Assembly (NCBI RefSeq): GCF_042652785.1
Contig: NZ_JBHSHD010000003.1
Coordinates: 408,712 to 472,711 of the forward strand
Length of the DNA: 64,000 bases
Source: Dokdonella_A ginsengisoli
GTDB lineage: Bacteria > Pseudomonadota > Gammaproteobacteria > Xanthomonadales > Rhodanobacteraceae
Reading direction: 5' to 3'
The notes beneath the pieces were generated by a model, which had not been told where the DNA came from, made no database searches, and saw nothing but the letters and a program-made list of their open reading frames with translations. A program made the translations under genes and the position numbers. Of the stretch, positions 51,598 to 59,708 are shown piece by piece (position 1 is the stretch's first letter; the number at the start of each line of letters is the position of its first letter).

Positions 51598-52527
51598 TCA
51601 GCGAAGTTCGCCCAGAGCGCTCCTCAGCCGAGGCAGCATCGCGCTCGCTTCCACAGAGGACTTCCCGCTCGCCGAGGCCGTCACGGCCCGCACCGATGCT
51701 TCATGGCTGAGCGCGTTCAACGCTTCCATGTCGGCGGTGGACTGCGCGCCTTCCGTTTTCAGCAGGGACGGCGGCAGCAGGCGTGCGGCGACCATCGTCA
51801 CCCCGCTGGTCGGGGTGTCGGTTTCGGTCTTGAGGAAGGTGTTCTCGAAACCGACCCATTGATTGACGCGCAGTTCGAAGACGTACAGCGCGTAGTACGA
51901 GGGCGAACTGTCGAGCAGGATCATCACGCGGCCGTCCGGCAGCTTTCCTCCGACGAGCACATTCGAGCTCGAGCCCAGGCGCCTGCCGACGAACGCCTCC
52001 GGAATCGTCGAACAGCTCGACAGCGTGCAGGGGCCGGTCACCTCGATAAAATCGCCGAAGGCCACCACGCTGCCGAACGTGGTGTGCCACGCTCCCTGCA
52101 TCAGCGAGCTGGCACTCGCGCCGTAGCCGAAAAGAAAGCGCTGCAGCGTCGAGGTGCGGCCGTTGTAGACGAGCCGTCCCGTGGTGGGAGTCGGAAACTC
52201 GAGCGTCACCGGTCCCTTGTTGATGGCCGGCCCGGGTTGCATGTACGCGCCGCCGATCCACGGTCCGGACGAGACCTGGTAGAGGGAGGCGTTGTTCACC
52301 CGTCGCGTCGCCGGGTTCCAGGTGCCTTGAATGGTGTAGAACGTCGGCCTCGAATCCTCGTCGTAGTTGAAAAGAGCGACGAACATCTGGTCGTCCTGAG
52401 TCTCCACCGCATAGCCGCGGCCTCCCTGACCCGGATCCAGATAGAAGCCGTCGACCGGCGGAATCGTCTGCGCCGCCGCACCGGCGGAAAAGCACGCCAG
52501 CGCGAGGACGCGCAGGAACTTGAACAT
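51598..52527 (-). CDS. Secreted protein of unknown function
   Basis: A 309-residue exported protein. Start ATG at 52527 is preceded by GGGGGG and gives a clear signal peptide (MFKFLRVLALACFSAGAAAQ). The mature N-terminus DGFYLDPGQGGRGYAVETQDDQMFVALFNYD resembles a recurring secreted module with Trp/Tyr-Asn/Asp-Pro-x-x-x-Gly-x-Gly and a following F-x-x-F/Y-x-Y-D strand, often seen in exported proteins of proteobacteria. A Cys pair (GPCTLSSCSTIPE) may form a disulfide. The C-terminal 60 residues are helical and Ala/Ser-rich. No anchor is seen. It is cotranscribed with nothing obvious: lptG ends 142 bases upstream. Confidence 0.8.
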   Translation of the reverse strand: MFKFLRVLALACFSAGAAAQTIPPVDGFYLDPGQGGRGYAVETQDDQMFVALFNYDEDSRPTFYTIQGTWNPATRRVNNASLYQVSSGPWIGGAYMQPGPAINKGPVTLEFPTPTTGRLVYNGRTSTLQRFLFGYGASASSLMQGAWHTTFGSVVAFGDFIEVTGPCTLSSCSTIPEAFVGRRLGSSSNVLVGGKLPDGRVMILLDSSPSYYALYVFELRVNQWVGFENTFLKTETDTPTSGVTMVAARLLPPSLLKTEGAQSTADMEALNALSHEASVRAVTASASGKSSVEASAMLPRLRSALGELR

Positions 52528-52669
52528 GGTGAACCCCCCGTTTGATGGACCGAGCGGCCCGGGAACGTTCACGTCCCCGTCGATGGACGAACGGCGAAAC
52601 GACGCGTCGCCGCTCGCCCGGACGCGCGCCGGGAGGGAGAAAGCAAGCTTCGTGCCTGCAACGGCAAGC

Positions 52670-53758
52670 TCAGGCGTTGCGGCGGAAATAGAACCGCGCG
52701 GCGAGCACGAGGATCAGCGGCGGGATCGCGTTGGCGAACGCCGGATGCAGGTTGTAGACCGCGCCGAAGCTGACGATCGCGCGCTGCAGGAAGTAGAAGC
52801 CGAGCGCGAGCACGATGCCGACGAACAGGCGCTTGGACAGGCCGCCGCTGCGCAGCGTGCCGAACGCGAACGGCACCGCGCAGAACGCCAGCACGAGCAC
52901 GTTGATCGGGTAGAACAGGCGCGTCCAGTACGCGCCGCGGTAACTGGAGGCGTCCTGGTTGTTGCGGTCGAGGTAGTAGATGTTGCGGCCCAGATCGCCC
53001 AGGGTCATGTACTGCGGCTGGATGATGCTCAGCGCGAGCAGGCGCGGATCGAGCCCGGATTTCCAGCCCGCTTCCGTCTGCTGCGTGCTGCTGGCGCTGT
53101 CCGGGCCGAAGTCTGTGCGGCGCACGTCGCGCAGGGTCCAGTCGTTGCGCACGTGCACGGCGGTGCCGGCCACCGACAGCGACAGCAGGCGGCCTTCCTT
53201 GTCGAATTCGAACACCCGCACGCCGTCCAGGTCGACCTCGGCCGAGCCGGCCTGCGTGCGGCCGCGGCGCGCGCTGATCACGGTCTCGCCGTCGCGCGCC
53301 CACAGGGAACCGCCCTTGGCCAGCGCCACGTCCTTGGACTTGGCCGCCAGCGACAAGGCCTGCGCCTTGCGCTCGCCCCACGGCCCCAGCGTCTCGCCGA
53401 GCACGGCCGTGCCGAGGGTGAGCAGGCCGAGCCCGAGCGCGACCGAGGCACAGATGCGCAGCTTGGACAATCCGGCCGCGCGCAGCGCGGTCAGCTCGCC
53501 GCTGTTGGCCAGGCCGCCGAGGCCGAGCAGGCCGCCGATCAGGGCGGCGTAGCCGAACATCTCGTAGAAGCGCCGCGGGATCGTCAGCAGCACGTAAGTG
53601 GCCGCCTTCGCCAGCGTGTACTGGCCCTGGCCGACGTCGTTCAGCTCGGCGACGAAGATGCGGAACGCATCCAGCGCCACCAGCGTGCACCAGGTCAGGC
53701 CGACCGCGGTCAGTACGGCCATCGCGACGAGACGGTCGACGCGCTTGAACATCACCAT
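52670..53758 (-). CDS. lptG: LPS export permease LptG
   Basis: One of the two membrane subunits of the LptB2FG transporter, which extracts LPS from the inner membrane. The 362-residue product starts at the ATG at 53758 (sharing a base with the lptF TGA). It has helices near 12-35, 50-75 and 95-120 (FYEMFGYAALIGGLLGLGGLANSGELTALRAAG is the conserved cytoplasmic-loop phrase). A periplasmic beta-jellyroll follows at about 130-265, and the last three helices near 270-355 complete it. It is second in the lptF-lptG operon. Confidence 0.95.
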   Translation of the reverse strand: MVMFKRVDRLVAMAVLTAVGLTWCTLVALDAFRIFVAELNDVGQGQYTLAKAATYVLLTIPRRFYEMFGYAALIGGLLGLGGLANSGELTALRAAGLSKLRICASVALGLGLLTLGTAVLGETLGPWGERKAQALSLAAKSKDVALAKGGSLWARDGETVISARRGRTQAGSAEVDLDGVRVFEFDKEGRLLSLSVAGTAVHVRNDWTLRDVRRTDFGPDSASSTQQTEAGWKSGLDPRLLALSIIQPQYMTLGDLGRNIYYLDRNNQDASSYRGAYWTRLFYPINVLVLAFCAVPFAFGTLRSGGLSKRLFVGIVLALGFYFLQRAIVSFGAVYNLHPAFANAIPPLILVLAARFYFRRNA

Positions 53759-54939
53759 CACGCCGCCCTCCTCGGTGCGCGCAGGCGCTGGCTGCTCCAG
53801 ATCAGCCAGGCCGCCAGCGCGAGCGCCGGCAGATACACCCACCACAGGCCGAAGCCCGGCGCCAGCTTGCCGGCGCTGATCCACGAACGGCCCAGCAGCA
53901 GGCCGTTGTAGTAGACCAGCCAGGCGAGCAGCGCCAGCAGCAGGCGCGCATAGCGCGGTTCGCGCGGGCTGGACTTGGACAGCGGCAGCGCGAGCAGGGT
54001 CAGCACCAGCACCGACAGCGGCGCGGCGAGGCGCCAGTGCAGCTCGGCGCGCATGACCGGATCGTCGCTCGCACGCAGCAGCGCGCCGGTCGGCGCGGAG
54101 CGCTTGGCACTGATCTCGTTGGCGTCACCCTCGCCGTCGGGCAGCTTGATGTCGTTGCGCGCGAAGCGCACCAGGCGGAAGTCGTCCTCGCCGAGCTTGC
54201 CTTCGACGCGGAAGCCGTCCTGCAGGGCGATGTAGCGGCCGATCCCGTCGGCGTCGTGGTAGAGGTAGCCGTGGGTGGCGGTGATCACGTCGATGCGCGT
54301 CTTGCCGCTCTGCTTGTCCGGGCGCTCGTTCTCGATGAACATGCGCTTGAACTGCGTGCCGTCGGCGGACATCTCGCCGACGTAGATGACGCCGTCGCGG
54401 CCGGGCAGGTCGACGAAGCGCCCCGGCTCCAGCCCGGCCACGATCAGCGAGCGGCTGGCCTCCTGCATCAGGCGCTGCGACAACCGGTCTGCCGCCGGCG
54501 CGAGCCAGAACGAGAGCACGCCGAGCACGACCATCGCCGGCAGCGCGAACAGCGCCAGCGGCCGCAGCAGGCCGCGCGCGTCCAGCCCGGACGACTGCAG
54601 CACGGCCATCTCGCTGTCGCGCCACAGGCGCCCGTAGGCCAGCAGCACGCCGAGCAGGATCGCCAGCGGCAGCAGGATCGTCAGCGCGCCGACGCTGCGC
54701 AGGCCGATCAGGGTGAACAGCAGGTCGGCCGGGATGCGGCCGCGCGCGATCTTCGCCAGCAGGTCGGCGACCGCGCCGCCGACCATCACCAGCAGCAGGA
54801 TCACGCTCGCCGCCAGCACGCTGGTGGCGACCTCGCCCAGCAGGTAGCGGTCGACGATGCGCAGGCGCAGCCACCTCGATCCGCGCAGGGCGGCGAGGCT
54901 TTGCCTTAGAATGGACGGCTTCGCGTGCGTGTCGGTCAT
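53758..54939 (-). CDS. lptF: LPS export permease LptF
   Basis: The partner of LptG in the LPS exporter. I place the start at the ATG at 54939 (MTDTHAKPSILRQSL); the open frame further upstream runs across the divergent pepA region. The 393-residue product has RIVDRYLLGEVATSVLAA, the PLAILLGVLLAYGRLWRDSEMAVLQSSGL coupling-helix phrase, a jellyroll domain (about 160-310), and three C-terminal helices. Compared with typical LptF (about 360 residues) the N-terminus is some 30 residues longer. It diverges from pepA, which is common in gammaproteobacteria. Confidence 0.95.
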   Translation of the reverse strand: MTDTHAKPSILRQSLAALRGSRWLRLRIVDRYLLGEVATSVLAASVILLLVMVGGAVADLLAKIARGRIPADLLFTLIGLRSVGALTILLPLAILLGVLLAYGRLWRDSEMAVLQSSGLDARGLLRPLALFALPAMVVLGVLSFWLAPAADRLSQRLMQEASRSLIVAGLEPGRFVDLPGRDGVIYVGEMSADGTQFKRMFIENERPDKQSGKTRIDVITATHGYLYHDADGIGRYIALQDGFRVEGKLGEDDFRLVRFARNDIKLPDGEGDANEISAKRSAPTGALLRASDDPVMRAELHWRLAAPLSVLVLTLLALPLSKSSPREPRYARLLLALLAWLVYYNGLLLGRSWISAGKLAPGFGLWWVYLPALALAAWLIWSSQRLRAPRRAA

Positions 54940-55050
54940 GCAGCGGGTCTGCTCCTGGCGGATCGGGCCGGGCGGATCGCCTCGCCCCGGCCAGCCGGCA
55001 AGTGTACCCCGCGCGGCGCGCCCATCATGCAGATGCACACGGAATCCCAG

Positions 55051-56535
55051 ATGACTCTGACGTTCAGCACCACCTCCGACGCCCCCGAAACCGCCGCCAC
55101 GCCGTGCCTGGTGGTCGGGCTCTACGAAGACCGCGTGCTGAGCAGCGCCGCCGCGCGCATCGACGAACGCTCGGGCGGTGCGATCAAGCGCCTGATCGAC
55201 AGCGGCGACGCCACCGGCCGGCCCGGCAGCACGACCCTGCTGTTCGGCCTGGCCGGCGTGGCCGCGCCGCGCGTGCTGGTGGTCGGACTGGGCGAGCAGA
55301 AGAAGTTCGACGCCACCGCGTTCCTGCGTGCTTCGCACGACGCCGGGCGCGCGCTGAAGAACCTGCCGATCGAGGCCGCCGCGTCCTTCCTCACCGAAAT
55401 CGACGTGCCCGGGCGCGACCTCGCCTGGAAGCTGCGCACCGCCGCGCTGGCCGCCGATTCGCAGGCGTACCGCTATACCGCGACGTTCAAGCCGAAGGAA
55501 ACGCCGAAGGCGCCGCAGATCGAAGCGATCGCCTTCGCGGCGGGCGCCGACCGCAGCGACCGCGCGCTGGGCGAGGCCGCCGCCATCGCCGCCGGCGTGC
55601 GCTTCGCGCGCGAGCTGGGCAACCTGCCGCCGAACATCTGCAATCCGGCCTACCTCGCCACCGAGGCGAAGAAGCTCGCCGACGCGCACGCCGGCGTGGC
55701 GCTGAGCGTGCTCGAGCGCGAGGACATGGCCAAGCTCGGCATGGGCTCGCTGCTCGGCGTCGCGCAGGGCTCGGCCAATGCGCCCAAGCTGATCGTGCTG
55801 CAGTGGAAGGGCGGCGGCGACGCCAGGCCGTACGCGCTGGTCGGCAAGGGCATCACCTTCGACACCGGCGGCATCTCGATCAAGCCCGGCGCCGGCATGG
55901 AGGAGATGAAGTTCGACATGTGCGGCGCGGCCGGCGTGCTCGGCACCTTCCTCGCCGCGGTCGAGCTGAAGCTGCCGATCAACCTCGTGTGCATCGTGCC
56001 GGCGGTGGAGAACATGCCCGACGGCAACGCCTACCGCCCGAGCGACATCCTCACCAGCATGTCGGGCCTGACCATCGAGGTGCTCAACACCGACGCCGAG
56101 GGCCGCCTGATCCTGTGCGACGCGCTGACCTACGCGCAGAGCTTCGATCCGCAGGTGATCATCGACGCGGCGACCCTGACCGGCGCCTGCGTGGTCGCGC
56201 TCGGCAAGCACGCCTCCGGCCTGATGAGCAAGGACGACGAACTCGCCGAACAGCTGCTCGCCGCCGGCAACCTCACGCACGACCGCGCCTGGCGCCTGCC
56301 GCTGTGGGACGACTACCAGAACCAGCTCGACTCCGGCTTCGCCGACGTCGCCAACATCGGCGGCAAGTACGCCGGCGCGATCACCGCCGGCTGCTTCCTG
56401 TCGCGCTTCGTCAACGGCCGCCGCTGGGCGCACCTGGACATCGCCGGCACGGCCTGGGAAGAAGGCCGCAAGGGACTGGCCACCGGCCGCCCGGTGCCGC
56501 TGCTCACGCAATACCTGATCGACCGCAGCGCGTGA
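55051..56535 (+). CDS. pepA: Leucyl aminopeptidase (cytosol aminopeptidase)
   Basis: Metal-dependent peptidase that releases N-terminal residues; in E. coli it also binds DNA and helps Xer recombination at cer. The catalytic part shows GKGITFDTGGISIKPG near 270 and NTDAEGRLILCDAL near 345, which hold the metal ligands. Three in-frame ATGs exist (55027, 55033, 55051). I prefer 55051 (MTLTFSTTS) because it matches the usual family start, though its ribosome site is weak. The product is 494 residues. On the plus strand a -10-like TAGAAT (54907-54912) lies inside the divergent lptF. Its stop overlaps the next gene (GTGA). Confidence 0.95.
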   Translation: MTLTFSTTSDAPETAATPCLVVGLYEDRVLSSAAARIDERSGGAIKRLIDSGDATGRPGSTTLLFGLAGVAAPRVLVVGLGEQKKFDATAFLRASHDAGRALKNLPIEAAASFLTEIDVPGRDLAWKLRTAALAADSQAYRYTATFKPKETPKAPQIEAIAFAAGADRSDRALGEAAAIAAGVRFARELGNLPPNICNPAYLATEAKKLADAHAGVALSVLEREDMAKLGMGSLLGVAQGSANAPKLIVLQWKGGGDARPYALVGKGITFDTGGISIKPGAGMEEMKFDMCGAAGVLGTFLAAVELKLPINLVCIVPAVENMPDGNAYRPSDILTSMSGLTIEVLNTDAEGRLILCDALTYAQSFDPQVIIDAATLTGACVVALGKHASGLMSKDDELAEQLLAAGNLTHDRAWRLPLWDDYQNQLDSGFADVANIGGKYAGAITAGCFLSRFVNGRRWAHLDIAGTAWEEGRKGLATGRPVPLLTQYLIDRSA

Positions 56536-56981
56536 ACGCGACCGACCCCACCCAGCGCAGGAAGGCCCAGGCGATTGCCGCCGTTTTCGGCATCAATCTC
56601 GTCTTCGGCGCGCTGCTGGTCGGGCTGTTCCCGGGCCTGACCGACCCGGCCAGCGCGCAGGCGACGATCGAGGAACTGCGCGGCAGCCCGATCAACATCG
56701 TGTACCAGCTGGCGACCCTGATCGCCTGCTTCGCCTGGCTGCACCTGGATTCGCGCCAGCTCGACATCCGGCGCCCGTGGTGGCTCAACGTCGGCATCGT
56801 GCTGGTCACGTCGGTGTTCGTGCCGTACTACCTGTACAAGACGCGCCCGCCCGGCCAGCGCGGCCAAGCGATCCTGAGCTTCCTCGGCGTGGTGTTCGGC
56901 AGCGTGATCGCGATGATGATCGGCATGTTCCTCGCGCTGGCGCTGCATCCCGGCACGATCGAACCCGGCACGCGGCTCTGA
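56532..56981 (+). CDS. Four-helix membrane protein, function unknown
   Basis: A 149-residue protein beginning at a GTG at 56532 that overlaps the pepA TGA. Four hydrophobic segments (about 15-35, 58-75, 86-105, 113-140) suggest an inner-membrane protein. Motifs TRPPGQRGQ and RRPWWLN lie in loops between them. It sits between pepA and holC and is presumably cotranscribed with both. I do not recognise the family. Confidence 0.8.
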   Translation: MNATDPTQRRKAQAIAAVFGINLVFGALLVGLFPGLTDPASAQATIEELRGSPINIVYQLATLIACFAWLHLDSRQLDIRRPWWLNVGIVLVTSVFVPYYLYKTRPPGQRGQAILSFLGVVFGSVIAMMIGMFLALALHPGTIEPGTRL

Positions 56982-56988
56982 GGCGGCG

Positions 56989-57411
56989 ATGCCCCGCGCG
57001 GACTTCTACCTGATCGACAAGCCGCGGTTCCGCGACGACCCGCTGCTGCTGGTGTGCGAGCTGGCCAAGCGCGCCTACGCGAGCGAGCAGCCGGCGCTGA
57101 TCCTGGCCCGCTCGCAGGACCAGGCCGAGGCGCTCGACGAGAAGCTGTGGGAGTTCGACGAGCACGCCTTCATCCCGCACCAGCTCGCCGGCGACGACGA
57201 CGACGCGATCACCGCCGTGCTGATCGTGCCGCCCGGGGTGAGCACCGCCGACCGGCCGCTGGTCATCAACCTGCGCGACGACTGCGCGCCGGGCCTGTTC
57301 GAGCGCGTGCTCGAAGTGGTGCCCGCCGACGAGGCGCAGCGCGCCGGCTCACGCGAGCGCTGGAAGACCTACCGCCAGGCCGGCTTCGAGGTCGCCAAGC
57401 ACGACATGTGA
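56989..57411 (+). CDS. holC: DNA polymerase III chi subunit
   Basis: A 140-residue clamp-loader accessory that bridges SSB and the psi subunit. The N-terminal RADFYLIDKPRFRDDPLLLVCELAKRAY and the LWEFDEHAFIPHQL segment are typical of HolC, as is the HQLAGDDDD loop and NLRDDCAPGLFERVLEVV. Position after pepA is conserved in gammaproteobacteria. The stop is four bases from the end of the convergent upp gene. Confidence 0.94.
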   Translation: MPRADFYLIDKPRFRDDPLLLVCELAKRAYASEQPALILARSQDQAEALDEKLWEFDEHAFIPHQLAGDDDDAITAVLIVPPGVSTADRPLVINLRDDCAPGLFERVLEVVPADEAQRAGSRERWKTYRQAGFEVAKHDM

Positions 57412-57414
57412 CCG

Positions 57415-58050
57415 CTAGGACTTGGTGCCGAAGAAACGGTCGCCGGCGTCACCCAGCCCCGGCACGATGTAGCCGTGGTCGTTGAGGCCCTCGTCGATCG
57501 AGGCCGTGTAGATCGGCACTTCGGGATGGTGCTCGTGCAGGTGGGCGATGCCCTCGGGGCAGCTGACCAGGCACACGTAGCGGATCGAGCGCGGTTGCGT
57601 CTCCTTCAGCCGGTTCAGCGCGGCGACCGCGGAATGGCCGGTCGCGAGCATCGGGTCGACCACGATCGCGTCGCGCTCGCGCATCCCGCGCGGCATCTTG
57701 AAGTAGTACTCGACCGCGCGCAGGGTCTGCGGATCGCGGTACAGGCCGACGTGGCCGACGCGCGCGCCGGGCACCACGCCGAGCATGCCGTCGAGGATGC
57801 CGATGCCGGCGCGCAGGATCACCACGAAGACGGTCTTCTTGCCGTCGACGAGATGGCCCGTGGTCGTGGCGACCGGCGTCTCGATCGTCACCTCGCGCAG
57901 CGGCAGGTCGCGCGTCACCTCGTAGGCCATCAGCGCCGACAGCTCGCCGAGCAGGCGGCGGAAGTCGGCGGTACTGGTGGTCTTGCGGCGCAGCAGCGTC
58001 AGCTTGTGCTGCACCAGCGGATGATCGACGACGTGGACGGCGGCGGGCAT
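57415..58050 (-). CDS. upp: Uracil phosphoribosyltransferase
   Basis: Salvages uracil to UMP using PRPP. I start at the ATG at 58050 (AGGA nearby), which gives MPAAVHVVDHPLVQHKLTLLR and the usual length of 211 residues; the upstream in-frame ATG adds 19 unlikely residues. Features are PVATTTGHLVDGKKTVFVVILRAGIGILDGML, the PRPP loop VVDPMLATGHSAVAAL near 130, and the C-terminal uracil site YIVPGLGDAGDRFFGT. Confidence 0.97.
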   Translation of the reverse strand: MPAAVHVVDHPLVQHKLTLLRRKTTSTADFRRLLGELSALMAYEVTRDLPLREVTIETPVATTTGHLVDGKKTVFVVILRAGIGILDGMLGVVPGARVGHVGLYRDPQTLRAVEYYFKMPRGMRERDAIVVDPMLATGHSAVAALNRLKETQPRSIRYVCLVSCPEGIAHLHEHHPEVPIYTASIDEGLNDHGYIVPGLGDAGDRFFGTKS

Positions 58051-58143
58051 GCGGAATCCTCGTTTCGCGGCCCGGAACGATAGCGCGTCTTCGCCCGGCG
58101 CCGCCACGCGGCGGCGCGAAGAGACGAGCGCATGGTTCGAACG

Positions 58144-59013
58144 TTACCGCCGCTCGCCGGCGGCTTCGAGATAGCTCGCGATCTGCGCCTGCCCGGCGTA
58201 TCTGGCCCAATCCAGCGGCGTGCCGCGATGGACCGTGTCGCGCACGTCGAGGCGGGCGCCCGCCTCGACCAGCCGCTGCACCGCCGGCAGGCAGCCGGCA
58301 GCCACCGCCTGGTGCAGGGCGGTCGCGTGCGGATGAATGCCGCTGCCGCGGGCGTCGACGTCCACGCCGAAGGCGAGCAGCCACGCCTGCGCATCCGGAC
58401 GCGCGTTGACGGCCGCGGCGATCAGGGCGTCCTGCCGCTCGCCCGCGCTCGCTCCGGCGGCGAGCCGCGGCGCCTCGTCGAAACGGCCCAGGCACAGCGC
58501 ACCGGCGAGGCCGAGCGTGCCGCCGCGCTCGAGCAGGTGCGCGGCGGCCTGGAGGTGACCGGCGCCGAGCGCGGCGAGGCCGTCGCCGGGACGTGCGCCG
58601 GCGTCGATCAGGACGTCGAGCAAGGCGATCTGCACGCCGCTCTCGCGCGCGACGCGGCCGCTCGCGACGAGCTCCAGGGTGTGCTCGAGCTGATCGCGCA
58701 GGCCTTCGGCGTCGTCGCGGCGCGCCGCCTCGATCAGGATCGCCGCCAGGCTGGCCGCATTCGGCGGCAGCCGCCCGCCGCGCACCGGATTGCCGGCGGC
58801 GAACCAGAGCAGGAACGGCCGCCGGAAGTAGCCGTCGAGCGCCTCGCCGACCTGCTCGCGCAGCCACGCGCCCGGCTCCTCCAGCCGCTCCGCGCCGAGC
58901 CCGGGGTGTTCGGCCAGCACGCGCCTCAAGGCGGCTTCGTCGCCGGCGTCGAACGCCGCCAGCGCGGCGCGGAAGCGCGCATCGCGCAGCGTGAGGGCCG
59001 TCGTGGACGTCAT
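58144..59013 (-). CDS. Ankyrin-repeat protein
   Basis: A 289-residue cytoplasmic protein with no signal peptide. At least two clear ankyrin repeats lie at the C-terminus (TALHQAVAAGCLPAVQRLVEAGARLD, then TPLDWARYAGQAQIASYLEAAG). Degenerate helix pairs precede them (ALLDVLIDAGARPGDGLAALGAGHLQAAAHLLERGG). Such proteins act as binding scaffolds; no partner can be named. It lies alone between upp and the VOC gene. Confidence 0.82.
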   Translation of the reverse strand: MTSTTALTLRDARFRAALAAFDAGDEAALRRVLAEHPGLGAERLEEPGAWLREQVGEALDGYFRRPFLLWFAAGNPVRGGRLPPNAASLAAILIEAARRDDAEGLRDQLEHTLELVASGRVARESGVQIALLDVLIDAGARPGDGLAALGAGHLQAAAHLLERGGTLGLAGALCLGRFDEAPRLAAGASAGERQDALIAAAVNARPDAQAWLLAFGVDVDARGSGIHPHATALHQAVAAGCLPAVQRLVEAGARLDVRDTVHRGTPLDWARYAGQAQIASYLEAAGERR

Positions 59014-59137
59014 CTCGCCGTCGGCGGGTACCTGGCCGCAGCCGCCCGCCCATCGGATACGTGGAGCATCGGCACGATCCTTCCGCTCACGGCGGCCCTC
59101 CCCCGCGTTCGTTCGCGAACACGACCATCCCGGCCCG

Positions 59138-59542
59138 TCAGGCCGGCGACGGCCACTGGAAGCACAGCACGTAGCCGTCGGGGTCGGACAGATACAGCTG
59201 CTTCATGCCGTAGCCGGTGATCGTCGGCGGCTCGACCGCGAGGCCCTTCGCGCGGAACGCGGCATGGGCCGCATCGACGTCGGGGCAGGCGAAGAACAGG
59301 CCGGTGTCGCGGTGCGCCGCGACGCGCGCCGCGTCCGGCGCGGGCGGCCGGTCGCCGGCCTCATAGGCGGTGTTGAGCATCAGGTCGACCGGTCCGCGGC
59401 GCAGCCAGACCCAGCCGCAACGGTCGCCGCCGCCGGAGTCCTGCACGTGCTCGAAGCCGAGCAGGTCGCGGTAGAACACCAGCGACGCCGGCATGTCGAA
59501 CACCTGCAGCAGCGCAACCATGCCTTCCACGCGCGGATACAT
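59138..59542 (-). CDS. VOC-family (glyoxalase/bleomycin-resistance fold) protein
   Basis: A 134-residue single-domain protein with two beta-alpha-beta-beta-beta modules. The start ATG at 59542 follows GGAGG, better than the upstream in-frame ATG. Motifs are VFDMPASLVFYRDLLGFEHV, DRCGWVWLRRGPVDLMLN, TGLFFACPDVDAAHAAFRAKG and LYLSDPDGYVLCFQ, which holds the C-terminal metal-ligand pattern D-P-D-G-Y. Substrate is unknown. Confidence 0.9.
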   Translation of the reverse strand: MYPRVEGMVALLQVFDMPASLVFYRDLLGFEHVQDSGGGDRCGWVWLRRGPVDLMLNTAYEAGDRPPAPDAARVAAHRDTGLFFACPDVDAAHAAFRAKGLAVEPPTITGYGMKQLYLSDPDGYVLCFQWPSPA

Positions 59543-59589
59543 CGCAGCCTCCTCCCGCATGGCGGGATGGACCGACGGGACCGGAGACG

Positions 59590-59595
59590 ATTGTA
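59590..59595 (-). promoter_or_regulatory. -10-like TACAAT for the VOC gene
   Basis: Minus-strand TACAAT lies 47 bases before the VOC ATG. The only fair -35 (TTGCGC) is at 21 bp, too far. Its neighbourhood overlaps the valS promoter on the other strand. Confidence 0.35.
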
Positions 59596-59624
59596 GGACG
59601 AACGCAGCGCCCCCGCGCGCAACC

Positions 59625-59653
59625 TTGGGCTGCGCGGCGCCCGCCCGTACAAT
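59625..59653 (+). promoter_or_regulatory. valS promoter
   Basis: TTGGGC (59625-59630), a 17-bp spacer and TACAAT (59648-59653). The mRNA would start near 59660, about 50 bases before the ATG at 59709. No T-box is expected in this lineage and none is seen. Confidence 0.65.
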
Positions 59654-59708
59654 CGCCGTCCCGCCTCAACTTCGCGGCCCGCTCGCGCGGGACGCCGCCT
59701 CTACGCCG

